A stretch of DNA of 44,270 nt from Faecalitalea cylindroides ATCC 27803 (GTDB lineage: Bacteria > Bacillota_I > Bacilli_A > Erysipelotrichales > Erysipelotrichaceae): contig NZ_KI270989.1 of the NCBI RefSeq assembly GCF_000469305.1, positions 1 to 44,270 of the forward strand. Direction: 5' to 3'. Shown in pieces: positions 8,560 through 18,309 of the stretch. The translations under genes were made by a program, and so were the position numbers. Within the stretch, counting starts at the first letter, position 1. Every line of letters begins with the position of its first letter. The notes beneath the pieces are model-generated. The model did not search any database. It was not told the origin of the DNA and was given only the letters and a program-made list of their open reading frames with translations.

Positions 8560-9096
8560 ATGAAGAATTACAAAAAATTGGTCATCAAAGTCGATGAGAC
8601 AATTGCAAGTGAATTGATAGCTAATGATTCTGATGATTTTGATGGTCAAGATCTTAATGAGGATGACCAGACATACTATCTTAAGGATCCTATTGAAAAG
8701 GATGATTACATGATCCATGAAGGCAGGATCGTTTATGGAAAAAACCTAGTTGTACTTGATCCTCAAAGGTCTTTCATTACGATTCGAGAAACTTTTCGAT
8801 CAGGAGATTTGGTCATGAATTTTGAAACTGGCGAATTTTTTCGTAACGAAGAAAAGCTAAATTTATCCTATATTGAACAGTTCTTATTGGAAATATTTGT
8901 TAGAAATGCTAATCGGATCTTATCTAGAGAACAGATTATCTCAATGTTTGAAAGTATCTCTAAAAAAGGAATCGGTGATAACACTCTTTCTGTTTATATT
9001 TCACGCTTAAGAAAAGCTTTAGGAACTTATAAAGGAATGGGATATATTAAGACATATCACAAACTGGGATATAAGTGGAATCACAAGATTCGATAG
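8560..9096 (+). CDS. Orphan OmpR/PhoB-type winged-helix protein without receiver domain
   Basis: The C-terminal half (about residues 95-178) is a Trans_reg_C winged helix: the stretch LSYIEQFLLEIFVRNANRILS, then the recognition-helix region DNTLSVYISRLRKALG and the closing wing YIKTYHKLGYKW. The N-terminal 90 residues are acidic (SDDFDGQDLNEDDQ) and have none of the receiver-domain landmarks (no phospho-Asp pocket, no conserved Lys), so a canonical histidine kinase input is unlikely. ATG 8560 is chosen because GGAGGGG lies 5 bases upstream; an ATG at 8536 lacks such a site. It sits just upstream of glgP on the same strand, but glgP has its own promoter. Target unknown. Confidence 0.8.
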   Translation: MKNYKKLVIKVDETIASELIANDSDDFDGQDLNEDDQTYYLKDPIEKDDYMIHEGRIVYGKNLVVLDPQRSFITIRETFRSGDLVMNFETGEFFRNEEKLNLSYIEQFLLEIFVRNANRILSREQIISMFESISKKGIGDNTLSVYISRLRKALGTYKGMGYIKTYHKLGYKWNHKIR

Positions 9097-9126
9097 TCTT
9101 GAACGCCTTTAGAAACGCTAAAAAAC

Positions 9127-9155
9127 TTGAAATGTACGCATGAAATGTATAAAAT
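9127..9155 (+). promoter_or_regulatory. Sigma-A promoter of glgP
   Basis: TTGAAA (9127-9132), 17 bases, TAAAAT (9150-9155). It places the transcript start near 9162, so translation must begin at ATG 9184 (preceded by AAAGGAAAGAAAGAG) and not at the in-frame TTG at 9127. Confidence 0.75.
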
Positions 9156-9183
9156 AAGAACGATGCGAAAGGAAAGAAAGAGT

Positions 9184-11598
9184 ATGTCAAATCGATTTGA
9201 TTCAAAAGAAGTTTTTAAAGAGCGTTTTAAACTAGAAGTATCAGAAATGTATGGTCGCAATTTTGAAGAAACATCTTCTATTGAGCGATATCAGGTTTTA
9301 GGACATATGATTCGTGATTATGTAGGTATCAATTGGCGTGAAACTAAAAATGCGATCAAAAAGAAAGAGACAAAGCAGTTATATTATTTCTCCATGGAAT
9401 TTTTGATGGGACGTCTTTTCACAAACAACTTGATGAATTTAGGGTTGTATGATGTTGTAAAAGAAGGCCTTGAAGATCTTGGTATGGATATCAATGAAAT
9501 GGAAGAAATGGAATCCGATGCAGGATTAGGAAATGGTGGTCTAGGACGTTTAGCCGCTTGTTTTATGGATTCTCTTGCCTCTTTGAATTTAGCGGGTCAT
9601 GGTAACTGTATTCGTTATCGTTATGGTTTGTTCAAACAGAAAATTGAAAACAAACGTCAGGTGGAGCTTCCTGATTGCTGGCTAAAGTACGGAAATGTTT
9701 GGGAAGTATGGAAACCACAACATTCTGTAGAGGTTAAATTTGGAGGATCTGTGGATCTTTACATGGATCACATGGGAAAATTCCATACAAATCATAATCC
9801 TGATTTTGTTGTAAGAGCGGTTCCGTATGATGAGCCAATCGTTGGATATCATACAAAGACAACAAACACATTACGCTTATGGGATGCAGAAATTGATGAA
9901 GCGAGCGTAAACTCAGGACAGTTAAACAAATATTTGAATGATGTTATGGCAATCACTGCCAACGTATATCCAGATGATTCTACGGCTGAAGGAAAGAAAT
10001 TGCGCTTGAAACAAGAATATTTCTTCGTATGTGCAGGAATCGATCAAATCATACGTTCACATTTACAGGTGTATCCAACTTTGGATAATTTACCAGAAAA
10101 AGTTGCGATCCAGTTAAATGATACGCACCCAGTTCTTGTAATTCCTGAATTGATGCGTGTTTTAATGGATGATTATAATTATGAATGGGATGATGCATGG
10201 CGCATTGTGACAGGTACTGTAGCTTATACAAACCATACAGTTATGGCTGAAGCTTTAGAAAAATGGCCTCAAGATACAGTTCGTTCATTATTGCCACGTA
10301 TCAATATGATCATTGAAGAAATTAATCGCCGTTTCCAATTTGAAGTAGATCACAAAGGCTTGTTGCATATTTGGAACAATGTTGCGATCATCAAAGAAGG
10401 TCAGGTACATATGGCGCATTTAGCTATCGTAGGTAGTCACAGTGTCAATGGTGTTGCAAAACTACATTCTCAGATCTTGGTTGATGATGTAATGAAAGAA
10501 TTCGCTGTGTTATATCCAGAACGTTTCAATAACAAGACAAATGGTATTACACATCGACGCTGGTTATTGTATTCCAATCCACAATTGACTTCTTTATTAG
10601 AAGATACAATCGGAGATAGTTTTAAAACAAACCCAGAAGATCTAGAAAAATTGATGGATTACGTAGACGATCCAATTATTCAGAATCGTTTTATGGAAGT
10701 TAAACATCAAAGAAAGCAGATCTTGGCCGATTATGTAAAGAAAACTTTAGATATTGATGTTGATGTAAATTCTATCTTTGACTGCCAGGCAAAACGTCTT
10801 CATGCATATAAGAGACAGTTGTTGAATATTTTCTGTGTTATGCATTTATACTTTCGTATGAAGAGTGAGCCTAATTTCAGAATTTATCCAAGAACATTCT
10901 TCTTCTCTGCCAAAGCAGCTCCGAGCTACGAATTGGCAAAAGAAATCATCAAATTAATTAACTTTGTTGCGGAAAAAGTTAATAATGATCCAGAAACCAA
11001 TTCATTCTTAAAAGTGGTATTCATCCCTAACTACTCTGTTTCTGTTGCCGAAATCTTATTGAATGCAGCAGATGTTAGTGAGCAAATCTCTACGGCTGGT
11101 AAAGAGGCAAGTGGTACAGGTAATATGAAATATATGATGAATGGAGCCTTAACACTTGGTACTTTAGATGGTGCAAACGTAGAAATTGTTGAACGTGTAG
11201 GACAGGAAAATGCGCAGATCTTTGGTCTTCATGTCGAAGATATCAATGAATTAAAACATCAGAATTCTTATAATGTATGGGATTTTTACAATTCAAATTA
11301 TAATGTTCGTCGTATCGTTGATTCATTGGCAAATGGAACGTGGTCTAGTAATCATGACGAATTCCGTTTGATCTATAATGATTTGATGTTACGTAATGAT
11401 GAATTCTTTGTGTTGGCAGATTTTGATTCTTATGTATATGCTCAATCTCAAGTAGAACAACGTTATCGCGATCGTGGACGTTGGGCTCGTACAATGTTGA
11501 TAAATATTGCCAAATCAGGATACTTCTCAAGTGATAGAACAATCAAAGAATATGCAGATGAAATCTGGCATTTAACACCAATTAGTTTTGAAGATTAA
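9184..11598 (+). CDS. glgP: Glycogen/starch/maltodextrin phosphorylase
   Basis: A GT35 enzyme that releases glucose 1-phosphate from alpha-1,4-glucans using pyridoxal phosphate. With the ATG start the product has 804 residues, standard for bacterial phosphorylases. Family motifs: YFSMEFLMGR near the N-terminus, ESDAGLGNGGLGRLAACF (about residue 115), QLNDTHP, TNGITHRRW, and the PLP-lysine region EASGTGNMK followed by MMNGALTLGTLDGANVEI. It stands alone, with no glgB/C/A or amylomaltase in the window, and ends at a short terminator. The orphan winged-helix gene immediately upstream could regulate it, which is inference from position. Confidence 0.96.
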   Translation: MSNRFDSKEVFKERFKLEVSEMYGRNFEETSSIERYQVLGHMIRDYVGINWRETKNAIKKKETKQLYYFSMEFLMGRLFTNNLMNLGLYDVVKEGLEDLGMDINEMEEMESDAGLGNGGLGRLAACFMDSLASLNLAGHGNCIRYRYGLFKQKIENKRQVELPDCWLKYGNVWEVWKPQHSVEVKFGGSVDLYMDHMGKFHTNHNPDFVVRAVPYDEPIVGYHTKTTNTLRLWDAEIDEASVNSGQLNKYLNDVMAITANVYPDDSTAEGKKLRLKQEYFFVCAGIDQIIRSHLQVYPTLDNLPEKVAIQLNDTHPVLVIPELMRVLMDDYNYEWDDAWRIVTGTVAYTNHTVMAEALEKWPQDTVRSLLPRINMIIEEINRRFQFEVDHKGLLHIWNNVAIIKEGQVHMAHLAIVGSHSVNGVAKLHSQILVDDVMKEFAVLYPERFNNKTNGITHRRWLLYSNPQLTSLLEDTIGDSFKTNPEDLEKLMDYVDDPIIQNRFMEVKHQRKQILADYVKKTLDIDVDVNSIFDCQAKRLHAYKRQLLNIFCVMHLYFRMKSEPNFRIYPRTFFFSAKAAPSYELAKEIIKLINFVAEKVNNDPETNSFLKVVFIPNYSVSVAEILLNAADVSEQISTAGKEASGTGNMKYMMNGALTLGTLDGANVEIVERVGQENAQIFGLHVEDINELKHQNSYNVWDFYNSNYNVRRIVDSLANGTWSSNHDEFRLIYNDLMLRNDEFFVLADFDSYVYAQSQVEQRYRDRGRWARTMLINIAKSGYFSSDRTIKEYADEIWHLTPISFED

Positions 11599-11602
11599 TA
11601 AG

Positions 11603-11623
11603 AAAGGGCTATATGCCCTTTTT
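11603..11623 (+). terminator. Intrinsic terminator of glgP
   Basis: AAAGGGC, loop TATAT, GCCCTTT and further T residues, starting a few bases after the glgP stop. The stem is short but GC-rich. Confidence 0.75.
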
Positions 11624-11656
11624 CTATGTTATACTTGAGATAAGAGGAGCAGGATT

Positions 11657-12814
11657 ATGAAGAAAAGAATATTATTATTAGGTGCAACTGGATCGATTGG
11701 ATTACAGACAATCAATGTGATTGACCAACATTCAGATCTGTTTGAATTGGTGGGAATTGCAGCAGGTCATAAGGCTAAAGAGCTTAAGCAAATATTAGAT
11801 ACACACAATACTATCCAGGCAGTTGGAATTTCAGATGTTTCAAAAGCTGAAATCTTTGACTCTATTAAGGTATATAGTGGTGAAGATGCCATGTGTAAGA
11901 TGATCCAGGATCTAGATTATGATTTATTGGTCAATGCGGTCGTAGGATTTCGCGGACTGAAGCCAACTTTAGAATCCTTGAATAAGGGCATTGATGTAGC
12001 TTTGGCAAATAAAGAAAGCCTGGTTGCCGGAGGTGTGTTGGTAAGAGAAGCCTTAAAGAGAACAAATACAAAACTCTACCCAATTGACTCAGAGCATTCT
12101 GCAATTTTTCAATGTCTTCAAGGCAATCGCAAAGAAGATATAAAACGATTGATCATTACGGCATCAGGAGGAAGTTTTCGAGACAAGAGTCGAGATGAAC
12201 TGACTCATGTAACAGTAGAACAAACCTTGAATCATCCAAACTGGTCTATGGGAAAACGTATTACAGTAGATAGTGCGACTATGGTCAATAAGGGCTTTGA
12301 AGTAATTGAAGCGCATTATCTTTTTGATCTGCCGTATGATCAAATAGATGTTGTCTTGCATAAACAAAGCATTGTTCATTCTATGGTTGAATATAATGAT
12401 AATGCGATCATGGCACAGTTGGGTTCAGCTGATATGCGTTTACCTATCCAATATGCTTTAATGTATCCTGATCGTTTATGCCTAAAGGAGGATAAACCTT
12501 TGGATATGACAAAAACATTACAACTAGATTTTAAAGAAATGGATTTTGTACGATATCCAATGTTGAAACTTGCATATGAAATTGGTCGAAAAGAAGGAAA
12601 TCTTGGTGCTGTGTTCAATGGTGCGGATGAACAGGCTGTGGAATTATTCTTAGAAAAAAAGATATCTTTTTTATCCATTGAAGAGGCAATTCAATATGCG
12701 ATCAATACTGTTGAATATATTGCCACTCCTAGTTTAGAACAGCTGGAAAACAGCGATAAAATGGCTCGAAAAGCAGTTTTATCCTTTGCGCAAAGTGCGC
12801 ATTCACTAGACTAA
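11657..12814 (+). CDS. dxr: 1-deoxy-D-xylulose 5-phosphate reductoisomerase
   Basis: Makes 2-C-methyl-D-erythritol 4-phosphate in the non-mevalonate isoprenoid pathway using NADPH and a divalent metal. The Rossmann motif GATGSIG is at residues 9-15. LANKESLVAGG, the metal-site segment PIDSEHSAIFQCL, the active-site loop ASGGSFRD, and NHPNWSMGKRITVDSATMVNKGFE (given here as the family signature) are all present. Length is 385 residues, as usual. A possible promoter is TGTTATACT at 11628-11635, and AGAGGAGCAGG precedes the ATG. In many Firmicutes dxr sits beside cdsA/uppS/rseP; here it stands alone. Confidence 0.96.
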   Translation: MKKRILLLGATGSIGLQTINVIDQHSDLFELVGIAAGHKAKELKQILDTHNTIQAVGISDVSKAEIFDSIKVYSGEDAMCKMIQDLDYDLLVNAVVGFRGLKPTLESLNKGIDVALANKESLVAGGVLVREALKRTNTKLYPIDSEHSAIFQCLQGNRKEDIKRLIITASGGSFRDKSRDELTHVTVEQTLNHPNWSMGKRITVDSATMVNKGFEVIEAHYLFDLPYDQIDVVLHKQSIVHSMVEYNDNAIMAQLGSADMRLPIQYALMYPDRLCLKEDKPLDMTKTLQLDFKEMDFVRYPMLKLAYEIGRKEGNLGAVFNGADEQAVELFLEKKISFLSIEEAIQYAINTVEYIATPSLEQLENSDKMARKAVLSFAQSAHSLD

Positions 12815-12869
12815 AACTTTTATTCGTAGTAAAATAAATAAAGACTGTAAGAGAAATGGAGTGAGAGCC

Positions 12870-14168
12870 ATGAAAAAGAAAATTATTTATACTTTAGCAG
12901 CGACTATGGCTGTAACAGGTGCTGTACAAATCGTATCAATGCCAGTTAGTGCCAAAAGCGTTGCCCAAGATGTATCACAAAGCACGAATAAACCTGTTGA
13001 AATTAAAACCGCGCAGGACTTTATTGATACTTATTGCAGCTTAAGCAAAATAGATTCCAAGGGGAATTTTACGAATGAAAAAGTATTAATCACGGCTTTG
13101 ACTCAGAAGAATTATCAAGGTGTTCTTTCAGGGAAAGTCGTTTATGATACTCTTTCCAAAGAAATGCAGGCTGAAATCGATACATTATTGAGTGAACAGT
13201 TGCAAGCAGAAGCGTTAAAGTTAAAGATGCAGCCACTTTATAAAAGTTTTCCTGAAATGGCAGCAGCTGCTCTAAAAATTGATATGGAATTATATCCTGA
13301 AAAATATTCATCACAAGATGATTCAAATAATGAAAATACAGAAAATCCTTCAGATGAAGTAGAAGATACGAGTAACCCGGGACAAGGAGAAACGGGGGCA
13401 GATAATAGTTTAACGGATGATAGTCAAAATGATAAAACGGACGTTGAGGATGATTCTAAAGATAACGATAATCAGATAGATAAGAATGAAGACGACAACA
13501 ATAGTGAATCAACAACGGATGATGAAACCAAAGATCCAGTTGAAGATAAAGAAGATTCTTTTACAGATGAAGAAACAGAAGATCCTGTTGATGAATCCAA
13601 AGATGAAAATAGTGAGGCTGCATATCCAATCGTTGGCTTGACACCTGGTAAAAAAGAAACAGAAAAGAAGAGCGTGGAAGAACCAGTTTCTATTTTAGCT
13701 GCTCTAGAAAAACCAACGGTTGTAGTTGAAACACCTGCGACGGAATCTAAGCAGGAAACGGTAAATCTTGAAACAGTGTCAACAACGCTTCCAACGCAAA
13801 CAACTACAACATCTACGGAAGCTCAAAACTTTATTGACACATATTTAACAAGTTCTGCAGGGAATGTTTATACGCAGGCAAATAGCTTAAACTATAGAAA
13901 TATTTTGAATGGTTTGTCTACATGGAACAAGTTTACTGCTGCGACTCGCAGTGATGTTAACGCAATCTTGAAGACAAGAGTAGGTAAGACTTATCAGACT
14001 CTATTGAAAGAAGCACAAACGATTCAGTTCAATGGTGTTAGTCAGACAGTGGCCGGAGGATCAATCAATACCGCAACACAAAGTAATGCCGGATTGTATG
14101 GTGCATTGATGGGCTTGTCTGTTGGCTTGTTTGGACTATTCTTTAAAAAGAAAAAAGAACATAATTAG
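12870..14168 (+). CDS. Secreted, membrane-anchored protein with two related domains and an acidic linker
   Basis: The signal peptide is at residues 1-28 (KKKIIYTLAATMAVTGAVQI, cleavage after VSAKS-like ASA motif). An N domain (about 45-145) and a C domain (about 310-385) share the pattern AQ(D/N)FIDTY followed 25-30 residues later by an NY..(I/V)L.G segment, so they are an internal repeat. Between them lies a 90-residue linker very rich in Asp, Glu, Asn and Ser (about 150-245), then a Thr/Pro-rich part. The tail is a hydrophobic segment (GLYGALMGLSVGLFGLFF) plus KKKKEHN, the layout of a wall-sorting signal, but no LPXTG is visible. ATG 12870 has GGAG 8 bases upstream. Function unknown; a cell-surface role is likely. 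Confidence 0.8.
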   Translation: MKKKIIYTLAATMAVTGAVQIVSMPVSAKSVAQDVSQSTNKPVEIKTAQDFIDTYCSLSKIDSKGNFTNEKVLITALTQKNYQGVLSGKVVYDTLSKEMQAEIDTLLSEQLQAEALKLKMQPLYKSFPEMAAAALKIDMELYPEKYSSQDDSNNENTENPSDEVEDTSNPGQGETGADNSLTDDSQNDKTDVEDDSKDNDNQIDKNEDDNNSESTTDDETKDPVEDKEDSFTDEETEDPVDESKDENSEAAYPIVGLTPGKKETEKKSVEEPVSILAALEKPTVVVETPATESKQETVNLETVSTTLPTQTTTTSTEAQNFIDTYLTSSAGNVYTQANSLNYRNILNGLSTWNKFTAATRSDVNAILKTRVGKTYQTLLKEAQTIQFNGVSQTVAGGSINTATQSNAGLYGALMGLSVGLFGLFFKKKKEHN

Positions 14169-14196
14169 GCTCTGATGTGAGATCAGAGCTTTTTTT
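14169..14196 (+). terminator. Intrinsic terminator
   Basis: GCTCTGAT, loop GTGAG, ATCAGAGC, then seven T. A perfect eight-base stem after the surface-protein gene. Confidence 0.9.
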
Positions 14197-14215
14197 CTAG
14201 AAATGAGCGCAATAT

Positions 14216-14244
14216 TTGACAACTGTTTCAGTCTTTAATAAAAT
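14216..14244 (+). promoter_or_regulatory. Sigma-A promoter of the DtxR-family gene
   Basis: Consensus -35 TTGACA (14216-14221), 17 bases, TAAAAT (14239-14244). It is one of the best promoter matches in the window. No clear dyad is seen around it. Confidence 0.75.
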
Positions 14245-14273
14245 TAGAAATACGAAAGAGAGAAGATCAGCTT

Positions 14274-14648
14274 ATGCAGTTAGGTGAATCATTGGAAGAT
14301 TATTTAGAATCAATTTTAGTTTTATCAAAATGTTTAGATCATGTTCGAAGCGTCGATGTGGCAAGTTATCTTGGCTTTTCTAAACCTAGTGTTTCACATG
14401 CGGTCAAACTATTAGCACAGCAGGGGCATATTCATCTGGATGATAACAAGTTTTTGACATTGACTGAAACCGGAAAGAAAATCGCAGAGGAAACGTATAG
14501 AAGACATTGTTTCTTTACCGAAATGTTGGAAAACATCGGGGTCCCTAAAGATATAGCACAAGAAGATGCATGTCATATTGAACATGTGATATCTCAGGAA
14601 ACATTTGATGCGATTCAAAAATACTATGAAGAAAAAGAAGCACAGTAG
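14274..14648 (+). CDS. Metal-dependent transcriptional regulator, DtxR/MntR family
   Basis: A 124-residue winged-helix repressor lacking the C-terminal SH3 domain, so of MntR length. The N-terminal helix SLEDYLESI carries Asp9 and Glu12 at the MntR metal positions; the recognition helix is in SKPSVSHAVKLL. His78 (RRHCFF) and the segment CHIEHVIS with Cys100, Glu103 and His104 form the rest of the metal site. Cys100 takes the place of MntR Glu99 and is as in DtxR/IdeR (Cys102), so Mn versus Fe specificity is open. No metal transporter lies nearby. The stop lies in the loop of a small terminator. Confidence 0.88.
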   Translation: MQLGESLEDYLESILVLSKCLDHVRSVDVASYLGFSKPSVSHAVKLLAQQGHIHLDDNKFLTLTETGKKIAEETYRRHCFFTEMLENIGVPKDIAQEDACHIEHVISQETFDAIQKYYEEKEAQ

Positions 14649-14661
14649 AGTGCTTTTTTTT
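14639..14661 (+). terminator. Short intrinsic terminator overlapping a stop codon
   Basis: AGCAC (14639-14643), six-base loop containing the TAG stop, GTGCT (14650-14654), then seven T. The stem is short, so some read-through into the U32 gene 20 bases on is likely. Confidence 0.6.
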
Positions 14662-14680
14662 GGAAAGAGAAAAGATAAAT

Positions 14681-16834
14681 ATGAGACCAGAAATATTAGC
14701 TCCCGTGGGAAATAGAGAAGCTTTAGAAGCAGCGATTGCGGCAGGCTGTGATGCCGTATATTTTGGATTGCCGGTTTTTGGGGCAAGAGCTTATGCCAAA
14801 AACTTTAGTTTAGAGGTAACAGAAGAAATTATTAAAAAATGTCACCTTTTAAATATAAAGGTGTATATTACGATGAATACAGTAATCTTTGAAGATGAAA
14901 TGGAAGAAGCTTATGCTTTGGCAAAACGTTTGCATGAGATGGATGTAGATGCCTTGATCATCCAAGATTTAGGATTATTGCATCTTTTGCATCACCGTTT
15001 ACCTGATTTAGTATTACATGCGTCTACACAATTAAGTGTTTCTAAACCAAATATGATTGAAAAACTAAAACAATTAGGGGTCCAACGCGTGGTTCTGGCT
15101 AGAGAATGCACGATGGATGAGATACGGGCATGTGTTGAAACTGGTATGGAAATTGAAGTTTTTATTCATGGTGCCATTTGTATTTGTTATTCAGGACAAT
15201 GTTATTTTTCAAGTGTTCGCTACGATCGAAGTGGCAATCGTGGTATGTGTGCTCAACCATGTCGAATGCCATATACTCTGTATCAAGATAATGCACTTGT
15301 AGGCAAAGAGCTTTATTATTTAAGCCCAAAAGACCTTTCTTTGATCGATCAGGTAAAAGAACTTGAAGAAATGGGAGTTGTTTCTTTAAAGATAGAAGGA
15401 CGAATGAAGAGTGCTGCTTATGTTTATGAAAGTGTGATGCAGACCAAGAGCGTGTTAGATAATAAGTTTCGTTCTAAACAAGATATAGAAGATTTGATGG
15501 TGACTTTTAACCGCGGTTATACAAAAGGCCATGCATATAAGATGAGTGGATATGATCTTATGAATCCACAGAGCTGTAATCATCAAGGAATCAATATAGG
15601 AAAAGTGATAGGGAAGAGAAATGGCAGACTGGTTCTACAGCTTAAACATGAATTGAATCAAAATGATGGTATTCGAATTGGAAAAGATCTTGGCTGTCAT
15701 GTCAATTATTTATACGATAAAAAAGGCAAACTGACGAGCCATATACCTGCAGGTTCGGTTTGTGAGATCAAAGGCCCTAAACAAGCTAAAGTAGGGGATA
15801 CGATTTTGAAAACAACTTCTGTCTTGGTAAATGAGAAAGTTGAAAAAAGAATCAAGCAAACGAATCGCCAAATTCAATTGAATGCATCTATTGTTTGTGA
15901 CGGTGTTGGCTCACCATTGATCTGCAAGATATATGATCAAAATATCAAGGTTGAGGTGATTTCAAAGGATGTGGCCAGCCAAGCACAAAATCGTGCCTTG
16001 GATGAAGTGACAATCAAGAAACAATTCAACAAGACAAAAGATAGTTTTGCCTCGTTTGCCTCAATCAATGTGGATATTCCATCAAATATTTTCTTTACGA
16101 TTTCCAGTATCAATGAATTGAGACGTAATGCTTTAGAAATGTTCAAATCAAAGAAATTAAAGAAACGACCAATCAAAGAAATAGATTATGTATACAAACC
16201 GCCTGTTTCAAAGACTGACCGAAACATTTATGAAGTTATGACGCCGGATAAAAAGATGGATACTAAAGATCTATGGGTGTGTGAGATGGATCAATCTAAA
16301 GGAAATATAACTTCTTTAAAAGGAGATGTATTGCCTCATCTAGGGAAGACACAGATCATAGATGGAATGAACGTAACAAATTCATGGGCTATTGCAGCCT
16401 TATTGGAAATGGGATATCAGCAAGTTGTGCTCAGTGATGAAAATAAGCTTGAGAATATTTCAAATATCATGAATTCATTTAAGGAAAGATACGGTTTTGA
16501 TGCACCAGTCTTGGTGTGTATATATCAACATCGCCGTTTGATGACAATGAATCATTGTGTAATCAATACAGCTTTAAAAGATGGAAAGAGAAAGAACTGT
16601 TCTTTATGTCATCAACATGAATTTAAGCTAAAAGGTAAGGATAAAAAATCAGTGATTTGCCTTGGTGATAGAGATTGTCATTTGCGTTTATATGATGAGA
16701 TTTTGAGTGATGATATTGCACAAATTGCATCTTTAAAAACAATGGGAATCAAAAATTTTAAAGCTGTATTTTTAAATGAGTCTTTGCGTGAAATACAGAG
16801 CGTAATAAATCGAATTCAAAGCTTAAAAGCCTAG
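14681..16834 (+). CDS. U32 family peptidase-like protein (RlhA/YrrO-type, DUF3656-containing)
   Basis: The U32 signature is complete: start RPEILAPVGNREALEAAIAAGCDAVYFG, then VFIHGAICICYSGQCYFSS with the Cys-rich GMCAQPCRMPY, and the closing SLKIEGRMKS. A middle DUF3656-like beta domain (about residues 290-400) and a C-terminal part with CSLCHQH and ICLGDRDCHLR cysteines follow, giving 717 residues. RlhA-type members hydroxylate 23S rRNA (C2501) and related TrhP proteins act on tRNA; most 'peptidase' labels are historical. The cysteines probably bind an Fe-S cluster. ATG 14681 with GAAAGAGAAAAG upstream is preferred over the in-frame TTG at 14660 in the terminator T run. Confidence 0.9.
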   Translation: MRPEILAPVGNREALEAAIAAGCDAVYFGLPVFGARAYAKNFSLEVTEEIIKKCHLLNIKVYITMNTVIFEDEMEEAYALAKRLHEMDVDALIIQDLGLLHLLHHRLPDLVLHASTQLSVSKPNMIEKLKQLGVQRVVLARECTMDEIRACVETGMEIEVFIHGAICICYSGQCYFSSVRYDRSGNRGMCAQPCRMPYTLYQDNALVGKELYYLSPKDLSLIDQVKELEEMGVVSLKIEGRMKSAAYVYESVMQTKSVLDNKFRSKQDIEDLMVTFNRGYTKGHAYKMSGYDLMNPQSCNHQGINIGKVIGKRNGRLVLQLKHELNQNDGIRIGKDLGCHVNYLYDKKGKLTSHIPAGSVCEIKGPKQAKVGDTILKTTSVLVNEKVEKRIKQTNRQIQLNASIVCDGVGSPLICKIYDQNIKVEVISKDVASQAQNRALDEVTIKKQFNKTKDSFASFASINVDIPSNIFFTISSINELRRNALEMFKSKKLKKRPIKEIDYVYKPPVSKTDRNIYEVMTPDKKMDTKDLWVCEMDQSKGNITSLKGDVLPHLGKTQIIDGMNVTNSWAIAALLEMGYQQVVLSDENKLENISNIMNSFKERYGFDAPVLVCIYQHRRLMTMNHCVINTALKDGKRKNCSLCHQHEFKLKGKDKKSVICLGDRDCHLRLYDEILSDDIAQIASLKTMGIKNFKAVFLNESLREIQSVINRIQSLKA

Positions 16835-16860
16835 TTTTTTTATTGAAACTAGGCTTATTT
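16827..16860 (+). terminator. Intrinsic terminator of the U32 gene
   Basis: AAGCCTAGTTT (16827-16837) pairs with AAACTAGGCTT (16846-16856), followed by ATTT. The stop codon TAG is in the left arm, and the eno -35 element begins in the loop. Confidence 0.8.
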
Positions 16861-16871
16861 AGTGCTATCAT
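16843..16871 (+). promoter_or_regulatory. Promoter of eno
   Basis: TTGAAA (16843-16848), 17 bases, TATCAT (16866-16871) preceded by TGC, an extended -10. The -35 lies inside the terminator hairpin of the preceding gene. A strong AAAGGAGG site precedes ATG 16910. Confidence 0.7.
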
Positions 16872-16879
16872 TTTAATAG

Positions 16880-18223
<1,344 letters not shown>

Positions 18224-18237
18224 GCCTTGTAAAAATT

Positions 18238-18261
18238 GACCTCTTCGGAGGTCTTTTTTTT
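18238..18261 (+). terminator. Intrinsic terminator of eno
   Basis: GACCTC, tetraloop TTCG, GAGGTC and eight T. A textbook stable UUCG hairpin. Confidence 0.95.
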
Positions 18262-18280
18262 AATTCTTAGATATATCGTG

Positions 18281-18286
18281 TATAAT
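18281..18286 (+). promoter_or_regulatory. -10 element of the HAD-dipeptidase operon
   Basis: TATAAT preceded by GTG, 24 bases upstream of ATG 18310; GGAGG precedes the start. The matching -35 would be a poor TTTAAT (18258-18263) in the eno terminator tail. Confidence 0.5.
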
Positions 18287-18309
18287 TTATATATCATCGG
18301 AGGTTTTGT

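Noticed and set aside
9127-9183. Longer N-terminus of glycogen phosphorylase beginning at TTG 9127
   Set aside because: The TTG is part of the -35 hexamer of a good promoter, and ATG 9184 has a ribosome site.
12861-14168. LPXTG cell-wall sorting signal in the surface protein
   Set aside because: The tail has the right layout but no LPXTG or close variant before the hydrophobic segment.
14681-16834. A true secreted collagenase-type protease
   Set aside because: No signal peptide is present, and the domain layout matches RNA-modifying U32 proteins of the RlhA type.
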